From NCBI RefSeq assembly GCF_022829605.1, contig NZ_JAKSYD010000054.1:1-64000 (forward strand): a stretch of DNA of 64,000 bases, given 5' to 3'. Both the position numbers and the translations under genes were made by a program. Of this stretch, positions 49,447 to 58,375 are shown piece by piece (within the stretch, counting starts at the first letter, position 1; each line of letters starts with the position of its first letter). Origin of the DNA: Methylobacterium sp. E-065. GTDB lineage: Bacteria > Pseudomonadota > Alphaproteobacteria > Rhizobiales > Beijerinckiaceae. The notes below the pieces were generated by a model. The model had not been told where the DNA came from and did not search any database. It saw only the letters and a list, made by a program, of their open reading frames with translations.

Positions 49447-50688
49447 TTAAAGCACGTGCGCGCTGGCCAGTGCGGTCTCCATCAACGTTGCTCTTGCGTC
49501 CGCGCCAGTCGGACAGCCGCGTTCCAGCCACAGGCGACGCGCCGCCCCTAAAGCCCGGCCAATCGCCGGGCCCGGCGGTATCCCGGCGGCGACCAGATCG
49601 GCCCCCGCAATCGGGAATGCCGGCGCTCCACCCTCCCCCCGCAAGACTGTGAGCGCTTCCCGCGCCGCGTCGGTCACGTCAGGTCGTGGCTCGCCCGCGA
49701 GAATCGCCAACGTCTCCGTCACGAGCGACAGGCCGTGCTCGGCTGCGAAGGCCCGGACCGCCGCAGCGTCGACCGAGGCTCGGCCGTGGAGGTCCGCCAG
49801 TGCCGCGGCATAGGCGGTGAGCTGACCGTGGTCCGGATTGGAGAGCCGAAGCCGGTCGCGCAGGCGATCCGCATCGTGTCGTGTAGCGACTGCCAGCGCC
49901 GCCAGCCGCATCACGGGCGACAAGCCGGCTTCGGCAGCACGCTCGAGCCGTCCCATCTCGCCGATGCCACCGGTGATCCGCTGAAGCAGGCCGGTCCCGC
50001 TCAAGATCGAAACCATCGCCGGGCCGCCGGCTGCCGTCAGAAGTTTCAGGAACTCGTCGCGGATCCGCTCCCGCGATAGCCGGCGCAGACTATTCCGCGC
50101 GGCCACGCAGGCGGTGAGCGCCGCTGCCTCGGGCGCCCCGCTGCCGAAACGCGCTTGGAAGCGGAAGAAGCGCAGGATCCGCAAGGCGTCTTCCCGGATC
50201 CGCGTTGCGGGATCGCCGATGAAGCGCACCCGCCCGTCTTCCAGATCCGCCAACCCGCCGACCGTATCGTGCAGCCGTCCATCCCGGCCGAGGGATAGGG
50301 CGTTGATCGTGAAGTCGCGGCGCTCGGCGTCCTTGGCGAAATCGCTGCCGAACCGAACGACCGCATGGCGCCCGTCTGTCTCGACATCCTCACGCAGCGT
50401 GGTGATTTCGAGCGGCCCATCCCCGGTGATCAGGGTGACGGTACCGTGCTCAATCCCGGTCGGAATCGCCTTCAGACCGGCCGCCCGCGCCCGTGCCATC
50501 ACGGTTTCCGGCCGCAGCGTGGTGGTCAGGTCGATGTCGGCGGCGGCGATCCCGAGCATGGCATCGCGGACGCAGCCGCCGACCAGCCGGGTCTCGGCGC
50601 CCGGCTCGTCCAGGGCCGCGAGGGTCTGGCGCACACCCGCACGGTCGAGGAGCGCCGCCAGGCCGCCAGGATCGAGATCCCGCTTCAC
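49447..50688 (-). CDS. cca: CCA tRNA nucleotidyltransferase
   Basis: Adds or repairs the CCA end of tRNAs. Class II polymerase-beta-like enzyme, 413 residues from GTG 50688. The N-terminal catalytic part has RLVGGCVRDAMLG, the two aspartates of DIDLTTTLRPE, RRDFTINALSLG and GDPATRIREDALRILRFFRF. The C-terminal part is alpha-helical and long. It overlaps the DUF6111 gene by GTGA. No HD domain is seen. Confidence 0.9.
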   Translation of the reverse strand: MKRDLDPGGLAALLDRAGVRQTLAALDEPGAETRLVGGCVRDAMLGIAAADIDLTTTLRPETVMARARAAGLKAIPTGIEHGTVTLITGDGPLEITTLREDVETDGRHAVVRFGSDFAKDAERRDFTINALSLGRDGRLHDTVGGLADLEDGRVRFIGDPATRIREDALRILRFFRFQARFGSGAPEAAALTACVAARNSLRRLSRERIRDEFLKLLTAAGGPAMVSILSGTGLLQRITGGIGEMGRLERAAEAGLSPVMRLAALAVATRHDADRLRDRLRLSNPDHGQLTAYAAALADLHGRASVDAAAVRAFAAEHGLSLVTETLAILAGEPRPDVTDAAREALTVLRGEGGAPAFPIAGADLVAAGIPPGPAIGRALGAARRLWLERGCPTGADARATLMETALASAHVL

Positions 50689-50942
50689 CGGAAGCCACCG
50701 GGGACGAGCCGACCGTTCTCCATATGCGTCGGCACGTAGCCGCCGGCGCGGCGATCGGAGAACAGCCCCTCGTAGACGAGCGTCGCGATCACGATGGTCA
50801 ATCCGGCGAGCACGAGACGGAAGAGGTGGGCATCCCAGTGGACCCGGCGCAGCGGGTTGCGACCGGCGAGCACGAGGTAGATCAGGAACAGCGCGAAGGG
50901 GATGAGGAAGAGGCCGAACTCTTCGAGGACGCGACGCAACAT
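50685..50942 (-). CDS. DUF6111-like small membrane protein
   Basis: 85 residues with two membrane helices (FGLFLIPFALFLIYLVLA and LFRLVLAGLTIVIATLVYEGLF) and a polar C-terminal tail (GGYVPTHMENGRLVPGGFR). Its position directly before cca and after the NUDIX gene, with tight overlaps, is the pattern of DUF6111 proteins in Hyphomicrobiales. The function is unknown. Confidence 0.75.
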   Translation of the reverse strand: MLRRVLEEFGLFLIPFALFLIYLVLAGRNPLRRVHWDAHLFRLVLAGLTIVIATLVYEGLFSDRRAGGYVPTHMENGRLVPGGFR

Positions 50943-50954
50943 GGTGGTTCATCC

Positions 50955-51626
50955 TCACCCGGCCGAGCGGTGGATCCGGTCCGGTTCCGAATCCGGATAG
51001 AGCCGCTCGCGGAGGTTGTTCAGGATCCCGGCGGTGACGCCCCAGATCAGCCGCTCACCGAAGGTCAGAGCATAGAAGTAGCGGGTGCGGCCCTGCCAAG
51101 CGCGGGAGCGCAGACGGTAGTGCTCCCGGTCCATCAGCAGCGGCAGCGGCACTTCGAACAGGTCCGCCACCTCGGCGGGGTTGGGCTGGAACGTCGCCTC
51201 CGGCGCGACGAGGCCGATCACCGGCGTGACGAGGAAACCGGTCCCCGACAGGTAGGGATCGATATAGCCGACGAGACGCACCGAGGCGGGGTCGAGGCCG
51301 ATCTCCTCCTCGGCCTCGCGCAGGGCCGCGGCGGCGGGATCGGGGTCGGACGGGTCGATCTTGCCCCCCGGCAGCGCGACCTGGCCGGAATGGTCGCGCA
51401 GGTTCGCCGCCCGTTGCGTCAGGATTAGGCTCGGCCCCTCCGGCCGAAACACCACCGGCACCAGAACGGCGGCCCTGCGATGCGGCGGCGGCGGGATCAC
51501 GGCCGAACCGTCCGGATCGAGGTTGTGGTCCCCGCGCGGGTTGGAGGTCGGATCGTCCGGCCCAGGCGGATGCGGCGAGAGGCCGGCGGCCGCGCGCGCG
51601 AGGAACTCGGCGATGGCGTCGCTCAC
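50955..51626 (-). CDS. CoA pyrophosphatase-type NUDIX hydrolase
   Basis: 223 residues from GTG 51626. The Nudix box GGKIDPSDPDPAAAALREAEEEIG matches the CoA-diphosphatase form (longer first spacing, REAEEEIG core; shown in part as PAAAALREAEEEIG). Upstream LILTQRAANLRDHSGQVALPGG is the UPF0035/CoA-binding motif. It overlaps the DUF1285 gene by GTGA and sits 12 bases before DUF6111. Substrate CoA is inferred from the motif. Confidence 0.87.
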   Translation of the reverse strand: MSDAIAEFLARAAAGLSPHPPGPDDPTSNPRGDHNLDPDGSAVIPPPPHRRAAVLVPVVFRPEGPSLILTQRAANLRDHSGQVALPGGKIDPSDPDPAAAALREAEEEIGLDPASVRLVGYIDPYLSGTGFLVTPVIGLVAPEATFQPNPAEVADLFEVPLPLLMDREHYRLRSRAWQGRTRYFYALTFGERLIWGVTAGILNNLRERLYPDSEPDRIHRSAG

Positions 51627-52204
51627 GCGGCGGTGGCCGGTGCGATCGGATGGAACAGCCCGCCGGCCCAGAGCCCGAGCGACGTTTCCCCGTCGAGGGT
51701 GCCCTCCTCGGCCAGTTCCACGAGGTCGTAGGTGAGCGCCCGGGAGACGAGCGCCCACAGACCGCCCCGGACATGGAGATAGGGCTTCAGGGCCCCGTCC
51801 GCCGCCTCCTCGAAGCGCAGGGTGTGCTCGGAATCGACCGGGACGAGGTCGTCGACATTGGTCCGGAAGCTGATGCGCCGGTCCTTACCGGACCCGTCTA
51901 CCGCCATCTCGACCGCCACGAAGGGCGCGTCCTCAACCGTGATGCCGACGCTTTCAACCGGCGTCACCAGGACGACGCGCCCATCCGGCTCGCGCCGCAG
52001 AATGGTGGAGAAGAGCCGGACCAGTTTCGGCCGGCGGATCGGCGTGCCGTCGTGATACCACGTCCCATCCGCCGCGATGCGGATGTCGATCACGCCGCAA
52101 TAGGGTGGGTTCCAGCGCTCCACCGGCGGCAGTCCCCGGCTCGGCAGGTCGCCAAGGGCGGCGCTGAGGCGGTTCAGGGTCGGGTCGGTCGAATCCTCGC
52201 TCAT
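51623..52204 (-). CDS. DUF1285-family protein
   Basis: 193 residues with the family pattern: PPVERWNPPYCGVIDIRIAADGTWYHDGTPI at the N-terminus (key residues W, PP, CG and DGTW-HDGTPI), then RLFSTILRREPDGRVVLVTPVE and VEDAPFVAVEM. The family fold is known as a two-domain beta structure, but its function is unknown. It begins the DUF1285-NUDIX-DUF6111-cca operon and is the first gene of that minus-strand unit. Confidence 0.85.
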   Translation of the reverse strand: MSEDSTDPTLNRLSAALGDLPSRGLPPVERWNPPYCGVIDIRIAADGTWYHDGTPIRRPKLVRLFSTILRREPDGRVVLVTPVESVGITVEDAPFVAVEMAVDGSGKDRRISFRTNVDDLVPVDSEHTLRFEEAADGALKPYLHVRGGLWALVSRALTYDLVELAEEGTLDGETSLGLWAGGLFHPIAPATAA

Positions 52205-52291
52205 GCCCGCTACAGATAGCGTCCCGAGGGCCCGACAGCCATGGCGTGTACCGGACCGACCCGATGTGAATTTGGCTGTGCGGTCAGGGCC

Positions 52292-53515
52292 TCATGCGGG
52301 CCCGGCACCCTGGGTGTTTACGGTCACGGCGTAGAGCGACTGGCTGGCCGCCATGAACAGGCGGTTTCGCTTCGGGCCGCCGAAGGTGATGTTGCCGCAG
52401 ACCTCCGGTAGGCGGATCCGCCCGATCAGCTTGCCCGCCGGGTTCCAGATCGTGACGCCATTGTAGCCGACGGCCCGGCCGGCGTTGCTCGACGCCCAGA
52501 CGTTGCCATCGACATCGGCGCGCAAGCCATCCGGCCCGCATTTGATGCCGTCGACCACGCAATCCGCGAACAGGCGCTTGTTGGAGAGCTTGCCGCCCTC
52601 CGCGACGTTGAAGGCGTAAATCTCGCCCTTGCCGCCGGGGCCGGTATCGCCGGGGCCCTTGCCGGTCGAGCAGACGTAGAGAACGCTATGGTCGGGGGAG
52701 AAGCACAGGCCGTTCGGGTCCGGCAACTGTTCGTCGGTCAGCACCCGGTCGATTCGCCCAGTCGGGTCGATCCGGTAGACCGCATTGGGGAGCTCCCGCC
52801 GGAAGGCCACGACCCCGGCCGGCTGGCCGAGGCGCGGGTTCAGATGGCCCTGCGGATTCGAAGGCCCGCCCGCTTCGTCGGGCAGGCCCTCGTAGAGCTG
52901 GCCGCCATAGGGCGGATCGGTGAACCAGTACGACCCGTCCGTGTGCTGGACCACGTCGTTCGGCGAATTGAACGGCTTGCCCTCGAATCGGTCGGCCAGC
53001 ACCGTCGCCGCGCCGTCGAGCTCGTAGCGGACCACCCGGCGGTTGGCGTGCTCGCAGGAGAGTTGCCGGCCCTGCCGGTCGAAGCTGTTGCCGTTCGAAT
53101 TGTTGCTGGGCGCACGGAAGGTGGAGACGTGCCCGTCCTCCTCCAGCCAGCGCAGCTGACGATTGTTGGGAATGTCGCTCCACACCAGGAACCGGCCGAC
53201 CGCGTTCCAGGCCGGGCCCTCGGCCCAGAGCGCCCCGGTCCAGAGGCGGCGGATCGCGCTGTTGGGCACGATGTAGGCCCCGAAGGACGGATCGACCGTC
53301 AGTACGTCGGGATCGGTGAAGTAGGTGGTGGCGGCAGCATGGGGCCGGAAGTCGCGCGGCGGGTTCGTCACCGTGCTGGGCGGCACGGGCTCAGCGGCGG
53401 CCAGGCCGGCTGAGCCCAGCGCGAGGCCTAATCCGGCGAGGACCGAACGGCGCGAGGGCGGGGCAAACCCGCATGACGGCTCACATTCGGATTGGTTGAT
53501 GTCCACCTGACGCAT
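52292..53515 (-). CDS. Tat-exported SMP-30/gluconolactonase-like beta-propeller
   Basis: 407 residues with a twin-arginine signal (PPSRRSVLAGLGLALGSAGLAAA, shown here in part: SRRSVLAGLGLALG). The rest is the six-blade SMP-30/LRE family: LWAEGPAWNAVGRFLVWSDI, NSPNDVVQHTDGSYWFTDP, DPNGLCFSPDHSVLYV and CGPDGLRADVDGNVWASS, which carry the metal-binding Glu, Asn and Asp. It is probably a periplasmic lactonase or esterase; the substrate may be a sugar lactone but is not settled. Confidence 0.86.
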   Translation of the reverse strand: MRQVDINQSECEPSCGFAPPSRRSVLAGLGLALGSAGLAAAEPVPPSTVTNPPRDFRPHAAATTYFTDPDVLTVDPSFGAYIVPNSAIRRLWTGALWAEGPAWNAVGRFLVWSDIPNNRQLRWLEEDGHVSTFRAPSNNSNGNSFDRQGRQLSCEHANRRVVRYELDGAATVLADRFEGKPFNSPNDVVQHTDGSYWFTDPPYGGQLYEGLPDEAGGPSNPQGHLNPRLGQPAGVVAFRRELPNAVYRIDPTGRIDRVLTDEQLPDPNGLCFSPDHSVLYVCSTGKGPGDTGPGGKGEIYAFNVAEGGKLSNKRLFADCVVDGIKCGPDGLRADVDGNVWASSNAGRAVGYNGVTIWNPAGKLIGRIRLPEVCGNITFGGPKRNRLFMAASQSLYAVTVNTQGAGPA

Positions 53516-53592
53516 GCGATCCCCCCGGCTCGCGTCCGCACGCCGACTCTGCGCGAACTACGTCCGAACTTAGGATGAATATCCTGCCTCCG

Positions 53593-54018
53593 TCAACCGG
53601 GTCGGCGCCGCAGGATCTTCCACACCCCGTCCGCGGAGGCCAGCAGCCGGCCTTCCGCGCGCAGGTCGCCGCGCATGAAAACGAGCGAGCCGGTCCGCTT
53701 CACCACCTGCGGGTGGATGCCGACCCAGTCGCCCAGGCGGCCGACATCGATGAACTTCATCTCAAGCTGGATCGTCACGCAATTGGCGCCGTCGGCCGCC
53801 CGCATGGCGGTCTCGCCGAGCGCGCGGTCGGCGAAGCTCATCAGCATGCCGCCATGGACCACGCCGATCAGGTTCGCGTGCTTCTGCTCCGCCCGGAACG
53901 CGTAAGCCCCATCGGAGGCGCGCCGGTGCACCGGGCCGACGAGGGCGATGAAGCCCGCGTCCTCGATGGGCGCCCAACCCGTGTCGGTCGGGTCGAAGGG
54001 ATCGGTCTCGGTGATCAT
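53593..54018 (-). CDS. PaaI-family acyl-CoA thioesterase
   Basis: 141-residue hot-dog protein with the PaaI motif HANLIGVVHGGMLMSFADRALG (HGG and catalytic Asp) and a C-terminal strand pattern. It likely hydrolyses acyl- or aryl-CoA esters in the cytosol. It lies 45 bases downstream of hrpB on the same strand, so it may be co-transcribed. No phenylacetate genes are nearby. Confidence 0.82.
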   Translation of the reverse strand: MITETDPFDPTDTGWAPIEDAGFIALVGPVHRRASDGAYAFRAEQKHANLIGVVHGGMLMSFADRALGETAMRAADGANCVTIQLEMKFIDVGRLGDWVGIHPQVVKRTGSLVFMRGDLRAEGRLLASADGVWKILRRRPG

Positions 54019-54063
54019 CGTGCCGTCCGTCTGTGCCGCGGCTTTGGAAACCCGCAGGGGCCG

Positions 54064-56517
54064 TCAGGTTCCCCGCGGCTTGACCCGCCGCGTCGGCGCC
54101 TCGGCCAGCGGATCCTCCGGCCAGGGGTGGCGGGGATAGCGCCCGCGCATCTCGGCGCGCACCGCCGCCCAGGATCCGCGCCAGAAGCCCGGAAGGTCGC
54201 GGGTGATCTGGATCGGTCGCTGGGCCGGTGACAGCAGGTGCAGGACGAGCGGCCGTCCGCCGGCCCGGGGGTGCCGGTCGAGGCCGAACAGCTCCTGCAC
54301 CCGCACCGACAGGGTGGGTTCGTCGGCGTCGTAGTTGACCGCGATGCGCGAGCCTGTCGGCACCGCCACATGTGTCGGAGCCTCCGTGTCGAGGCGGGCG
54401 CTCAATTCCCAGGGCAGCAGGTCCCGGAGGGCGCCGGCGAGGTCGTCTGCGGTGACCGAGGCCAGGGACGCGCGCCCGACCAGGGTGAGCGCGAGCCACG
54501 TTTCCGCGGTCTCGGCCAGAGCTGCGTCCGACAGGTCGGGCCACACGCCGCCCTCCGCGGCGTGCAGGAAGCGTATCCGGGCGCGCCACTGCGACAGGGC
54601 CGGTGTCCAGGGGAGCCGCTCGATCCCCAGCGCTGCGATGCCCCGGGCCAGGATCGTCGCGCTGGCGAGGTCGGCCGGGACCGGCAGCGGCTTGGCGCCG
54701 AGACTGATGGCGCCGAGCCGCCGCACCGCCCGGGCCCGGAGGGCGGCGGATTGTGGGTCGAAGGTGATCTCGGTGCGCGCTTCGATCCTGTCGGCGAACA
54801 GCGCCTCGATGGTCGTCGCCTCGATCGCCGCCGCGGCCAGGATGCGGGCGTTGCCGGCCGAACCCACGAGGTCGGCGACGACGCAATAGGGTTCCCGGGC
54901 GAGCGGGCTCGCAGGGTCGAGCCGGCCGGCCCGGCCGCTCGCCATCACGAACTCGCCGTCGCGGCCCCGCGCCCGCGCCACGCGATCCGGATAAGCGAGC
55001 GCCAGGAGCGGGCCGGTCGGCGCCGATCCGGAATGCGGGCCGCCACCCGCGATTCGCGCCCAGCCCGTGGCGAGCCGGCGCATGTCTTCGGCGCAGCCGC
55101 CCCGGTCACTTCGAAATCGTTCGACGCGTGCTTCGAGATCGACGGTGTCACCGCCGAGACCGCGCTCGACCAGCACGGCCGCGAGGTTGGCGGCGGCCTG
55201 GGCCTGCCCGGATCCGGCCGCGACCGTCACCATCCGGGCGAGCCGCGGCGGCAGCGGCAGGGCGCGCAGGCGTGTGCCGGTCTCGGTGAGCCGTCCATCC
55301 GGATCGAGGGCGGCCAGCTCGGCCAGCAGGGTGCGGGCCTCGGCCAGCGCGGGAGCGGGCGGCGGATCGAGGAAGGCGAGCGTCCGCGGGTCGGCGACGC
55401 CCCAGGCGGCGCAGTCGAGCAGTAGACCCGCCAGATCCGCCGACAGGATCTCCGGCCGCGAGAACGGTTCGAGGGCGTTGGTGCCGGCCTCCGACCAGAG
55501 CCGCCAGCACAGGCCCGGCTCGGTGCGGCCGGCGCGGCCCCGCCGCTGATCCACGGAGGCCCGGGAGGCGCGCGCGGTCACGAGCCGCGTCAGGCCGAGA
55601 CCCGGCTCGTAGACCGGCACCCGGGCGAGCCCGGAATCGACCACGATCCGGACGCCCTCGATGGTCAGTGAGGTCTCGGCGATGCTGGTGGCCAGCACCA
55701 CCTTGCGGGTCCCGGGCGGCGCCGGGGCGACGGCCCGATCCTGCTCGGCCGGCGGGAGGGCACCGTAGAGCGGCGCCAGCACCACCCCGGGATCGACGCG
55801 CCCGGTCAGCAAATCGGCGGTCCGGCGGATCTCCGCCTGTCCGGGCAGGAACACCAGCACCGAGCCCGGATCCGCCCGGAGGGCCCGCAGCGTGACCTCG
55901 GCTACGGCCTCCTCGATCCGCCGGTTCGGGTCGCGCTCGACATAGCGGGTCTCCACCGGGAAGGCGCGGCCCTCCGACGTGACGACCGGTGCGTCGTTCA
56001 TCAGCCGCGCGACCCGGGCGCCGTCGAGGGTCGCCGACATGACGAGGAGGCGCAGATCCTCGCGCAGGCCGCCCTGCGCGTCGAGGGCCAGGGCGAGGCC
56101 AAGATCGGCATCCAGGGAGCGCTCGTGGAACTCGTCGAACAGCACCGCGCCGATGCCGGACAGTTCCGGATCGTCGAGGATCATCCGCGTGAACACGCCC
56201 TCGGTCACCACCTCGATTCGGGTCCGGGCCGTGATCTTCGAGCCGAGCCGCACCCGGAGACCGACCGTGCCGCCGACCAGCTCGCCCAGCGTCTGCGCCA
56301 TCCGGGCAGCCGCGGCCCGGGCCGCGAGCCGGCGCGGCTCCAGCAGGATGATCTTACGGCCGTCGAGCCAGGGTGCGTCGAGCAGATCGAGCGGTACGCG
56401 CGTGGTCTTGCCGGCCCCCGGCGGGGCCACCAGCACGGCGGCGTTGCGTGCGGCGAGGGCTGCGCGAAGGGCGGGCAGCGCCGCCTCGATCGGCAATGCG
56501 GTCTGAAAATCGGGCAT
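54064..56517 (-). CDS. hrpB: ATP-dependent RNA helicase-like protein HrpB
   Basis: DEAH-box helicase, 817 residues. Walker A is APPGAGKTTRVPL, motif II FDEFHERSLD (DEFH, typical of HrpB), motif III SATLDG, motif VI QRRGRAGRTEPG. The C-terminal HrpB-specific domain follows to the end (WRGSWAAVRAEMRGRYPRHPWPEDP). ATG 56517 fixes the length expected for the family. The biological role of HrpB is unclear. It is divergent from the secreted CMD protein. Confidence 0.93.
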   Translation of the reverse strand: MPDFQTALPIEAALPALRAALAARNAAVLVAPPGAGKTTRVPLDLLDAPWLDGRKIILLEPRRLAARAAAARMAQTLGELVGGTVGLRVRLGSKITARTRIEVVTEGVFTRMILDDPELSGIGAVLFDEFHERSLDADLGLALALDAQGGLREDLRLLVMSATLDGARVARLMNDAPVVTSEGRAFPVETRYVERDPNRRIEEAVAEVTLRALRADPGSVLVFLPGQAEIRRTADLLTGRVDPGVVLAPLYGALPPAEQDRAVAPAPPGTRKVVLATSIAETSLTIEGVRIVVDSGLARVPVYEPGLGLTRLVTARASRASVDQRRGRAGRTEPGLCWRLWSEAGTNALEPFSRPEILSADLAGLLLDCAAWGVADPRTLAFLDPPPAPALAEARTLLAELAALDPDGRLTETGTRLRALPLPPRLARMVTVAAGSGQAQAAANLAAVLVERGLGGDTVDLEARVERFRSDRGGCAEDMRRLATGWARIAGGGPHSGSAPTGPLLALAYPDRVARARGRDGEFVMASGRAGRLDPASPLAREPYCVVADLVGSAGNARILAAAAIEATTIEALFADRIEARTEITFDPQSAALRARAVRRLGAISLGAKPLPVPADLASATILARGIAALGIERLPWTPALSQWRARIRFLHAAEGGVWPDLSDAALAETAETWLALTLVGRASLASVTADDLAGALRDLLPWELSARLDTEAPTHVAVPTGSRIAVNYDADEPTLSVRVQELFGLDRHPRAGGRPLVLHLLSPAQRPIQITRDLPGFWRGSWAAVRAEMRGRYPRHPWPEDPLAEAPTRRVKPRGT

Positions 56518-56673
56518 CGGTGCCGCTGATGGCGCGGAGTGATGCCGCGCGCAACAGCCCCGCCATCCGGTGACGGCAGGCGGCGTTCGATACCGATCCG
56601 GCCGCCGGACACTGGCCTCCGCGCCGGCCAACCGCGAAGCTGGGGCGAATTCAAAATCATCGGGAGTGAAACG

Positions 56674-57312
56674 ATGCGCTTTCGCCGGACCGTCCTGGCC
56701 CTGGCCGCCCTGCCCCTCGCTGCCTTGCCCCTCGCGCTCGGCGCTGCCCGCGCGCAGGACAGGCTGCCGACGATCGCGCCGCAGGACTACACGCCCGAGC
56801 AGAAGCAGGCGGCCGAATCCTTCGCGCAGGCCCGGGGTAAGCCGCCCTTCGGCCCGTTCGAGCCGCTGATGTACTCGCCGGAGGTCATGACGCTGGCGCG
56901 CTCGATGGGCGATTACCTGCGCTTCAAGCCCAAGATCGGCACCACCCTGTCGGAGCTGGTGATCCTGATGACGGCACGGCGCTGGACCCAGGATTACGAA
57001 TGGTACGTCCACGCCCCGATCGCCGAGAAGGCGGGCATCTCGCCCGAGATCATCGCGGCGATCCGCGACGGGCGCCGTCCGGCTCGGATGAGCGACGACG
57101 AGACCATCGTGTACGATTTCACCTCCGAGTTGCAGGACACCAAGCGCGTCTCCGACGCCACCTTCGCCCGAGCCGAGGCCCGCTTCGGCAAGCCGGCGCT
57201 CGTCGATCTCGCGGCGATTTCGGGCTACTACACGCTGCTGGCCATGGAGCTGAACGCGGCCCGCTATGCGATTCCCAAAGACGGGCAACCCCTGCCCCGA
57301 TTGCCGGAGTGA
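56674..57312 (+). CDS. Secreted carboxymuconolactone decarboxylase-family protein
   Basis: 212 residues with a Sec signal peptide (TVLALAALPLAALPLALGAARA). The mature part has the CMD/AhpD fold pattern: LSELVILMTARRWTQDYEWYVHAPIAEKAGISPEIIAAI. The CxxC of AhpD is absent. Most family members are cytosolic, so a signal peptide is unusual. ATG 56674 has GGGAGTGAAACG. It may be an enzyme on aromatic or sugar lactones in the periplasm. Confidence 0.8.
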   Translation: MRFRRTVLALAALPLAALPLALGAARAQDRLPTIAPQDYTPEQKQAAESFAQARGKPPFGPFEPLMYSPEVMTLARSMGDYLRFKPKIGTTLSELVILMTARRWTQDYEWYVHAPIAEKAGISPEIIAAIRDGRRPARMSDDETIVYDFTSELQDTKRVSDATFARAEARFGKPALVDLAAISGYYTLLAMELNAARYAIPKDGQPLPRLPE

Positions 57313-57318
57313 GCCGGC

Positions 57319-57359
57319 TTATCCACAGTCCGCGGGGAGGTGAAACCGCGTTGTCCACA
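57319..57359 (+). other. Pair of DnaA-box-like sites
   Basis: TTATCCACA at 57319-57327 is a perfect E. coli DnaA box; TTGTCCACA at 57351-57359 has one mismatch. They run in the same direction with starts 32 bases apart, about three helical turns. They lie in the 148-base gap after the secreted CMD gene. No AT-rich unwinding element is seen beside them, so this is a possible regulatory or titration site, not an origin. Confidence 0.4.
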
Positions 57360-57460
57360 GGCTATGGCGGCCTGGAATGAGGTCGGCATGGGCGCGTTGA
57401 CGAAGCGTTAACCTTTATGGCTTGTTCTCTTTCCGTTCCCAGCGCGAGGAGGAGAACACG

Positions 57461-57694
57461 ATGCGGATTGCAGCCAATGCCGTGCGCGACGATCACGCCT
57501 GTCCCGTCGAGGCGATCAGCAGCGCCTATCTCGGCTTCGCGGGTGGCGATGCTGGGATCGCGCTGCGCTGCGCGATCGCCGATGCGTTGTCCGATCTCAT
57601 GGAGGCCGAGCGGCGCACCCGGGAGCGCAGCCGCCTGATCTCCAGGGGCTATGTCCGGGAGGCGCCGGACCCGGCGCGTAATCCGGCAAGCTGA
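57461..57694 (+). CDS. Hypothetical protein
   Basis: 77 residues from ATG 57461 with AGGAGGAGAACACG upstream, a strong ribosome-binding site. No membrane segment or signal. The centre is helical (ALRCAIADALSDLMEAERRTRERSR). I do not recognise a family. It is on its own between the DnaA-like sites and the next secreted protein. Confidence 0.6.
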   Translation: MRIAANAVRDDHACPVEAISSAYLGFAGGDAGIALRCAIADALSDLMEAERRTRERSRLISRGYVREAPDPARNPAS

Positions 57695-57799
57695 ACCGTT
57701 GCTGCAAACGCAGTTCAGGCGCGATGCAGCGCGGCCGTGGCATCGTCTGCTCCATGATCCGGGATGGTTCGAACCGCCCGCTTCACTCGGAGACAGGTC

Positions 57800-58186
57800 A
57801 TGAAACGCTTCGCTTTGCTTTCGGCCGCCGCGCTGATCGGCGTGGGCACCCTGGCCTCCTCGGCTGCGGAGGCGCGCGGCGGCGGCGCCATCGCGGCCGG
57901 CATCATCGGCGGCCTTGAGGCCGGCGCCCTGATCGGTGCCGCGACCCAGGCCCATGCGGCCCCCGCCTACGGGTATGACGGCGGCTACGGGTACGGCTAC
58001 GCGCCGGCACCCGTGGTGGTCCGTCCGGCGCCGGCCTACCGCGTCTACGAGGAGGACGCCCCGGTCTACGCCACCCGCAGGACCGTCACCTACGAGCGCG
58101 TACCGGTCGGATACGACCGTCACTGGCACCAGGACTGGGACGGCGGATACCGCGGCTACGGCCATCGCGCCTATGACGGCTGGTAA
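57800..58186 (+). CDS. Secreted Gly/Tyr/Pro-rich small protein
   Basis: 128 residues with a Sec signal peptide (LLSAAALIGVGTLASSAAEA) followed by a glycine-zipper-like AGIIGGLEAGALIGAATQA and a tyrosine-rich tail (YGYDGGYGYGYAP, then YRVYEEDAPVY...). It resembles the many small envelope-targeted proteins of Hyphomicrobiales of unknown role. It shares the tyrosine/glycine-rich style of the BA14K protein at 14167 but lacks the BA14K motif. Confidence 0.65.
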   Translation: MKRFALLSAAALIGVGTLASSAAEARGGGAIAAGIIGGLEAGALIGAATQAHAAPAYGYDGGYGYGYAPAPVVVRPAPAYRVYEEDAPVYATRRTVTYERVPVGYDRHWHQDWDGGYRGYGHRAYDGW

Positions 58187-58375
58187 GCCGATGGCTGGCA
58201 CCCGGGGCGCCGCCTGAAAGCCCTCGGCGCGCCCACATGGCGACAGGGCGTGCGTGCCGACAAAGGCTTGGGGCGGTTCCCGATTGCACCATGGTCGGAA
58301 ACCGCTCTCAAGCGCGCTCGGCCGACGCGTCGGGCGTGAACCGTCGGTTCAGCGCCCGCGCAGTAAGACGATTCG

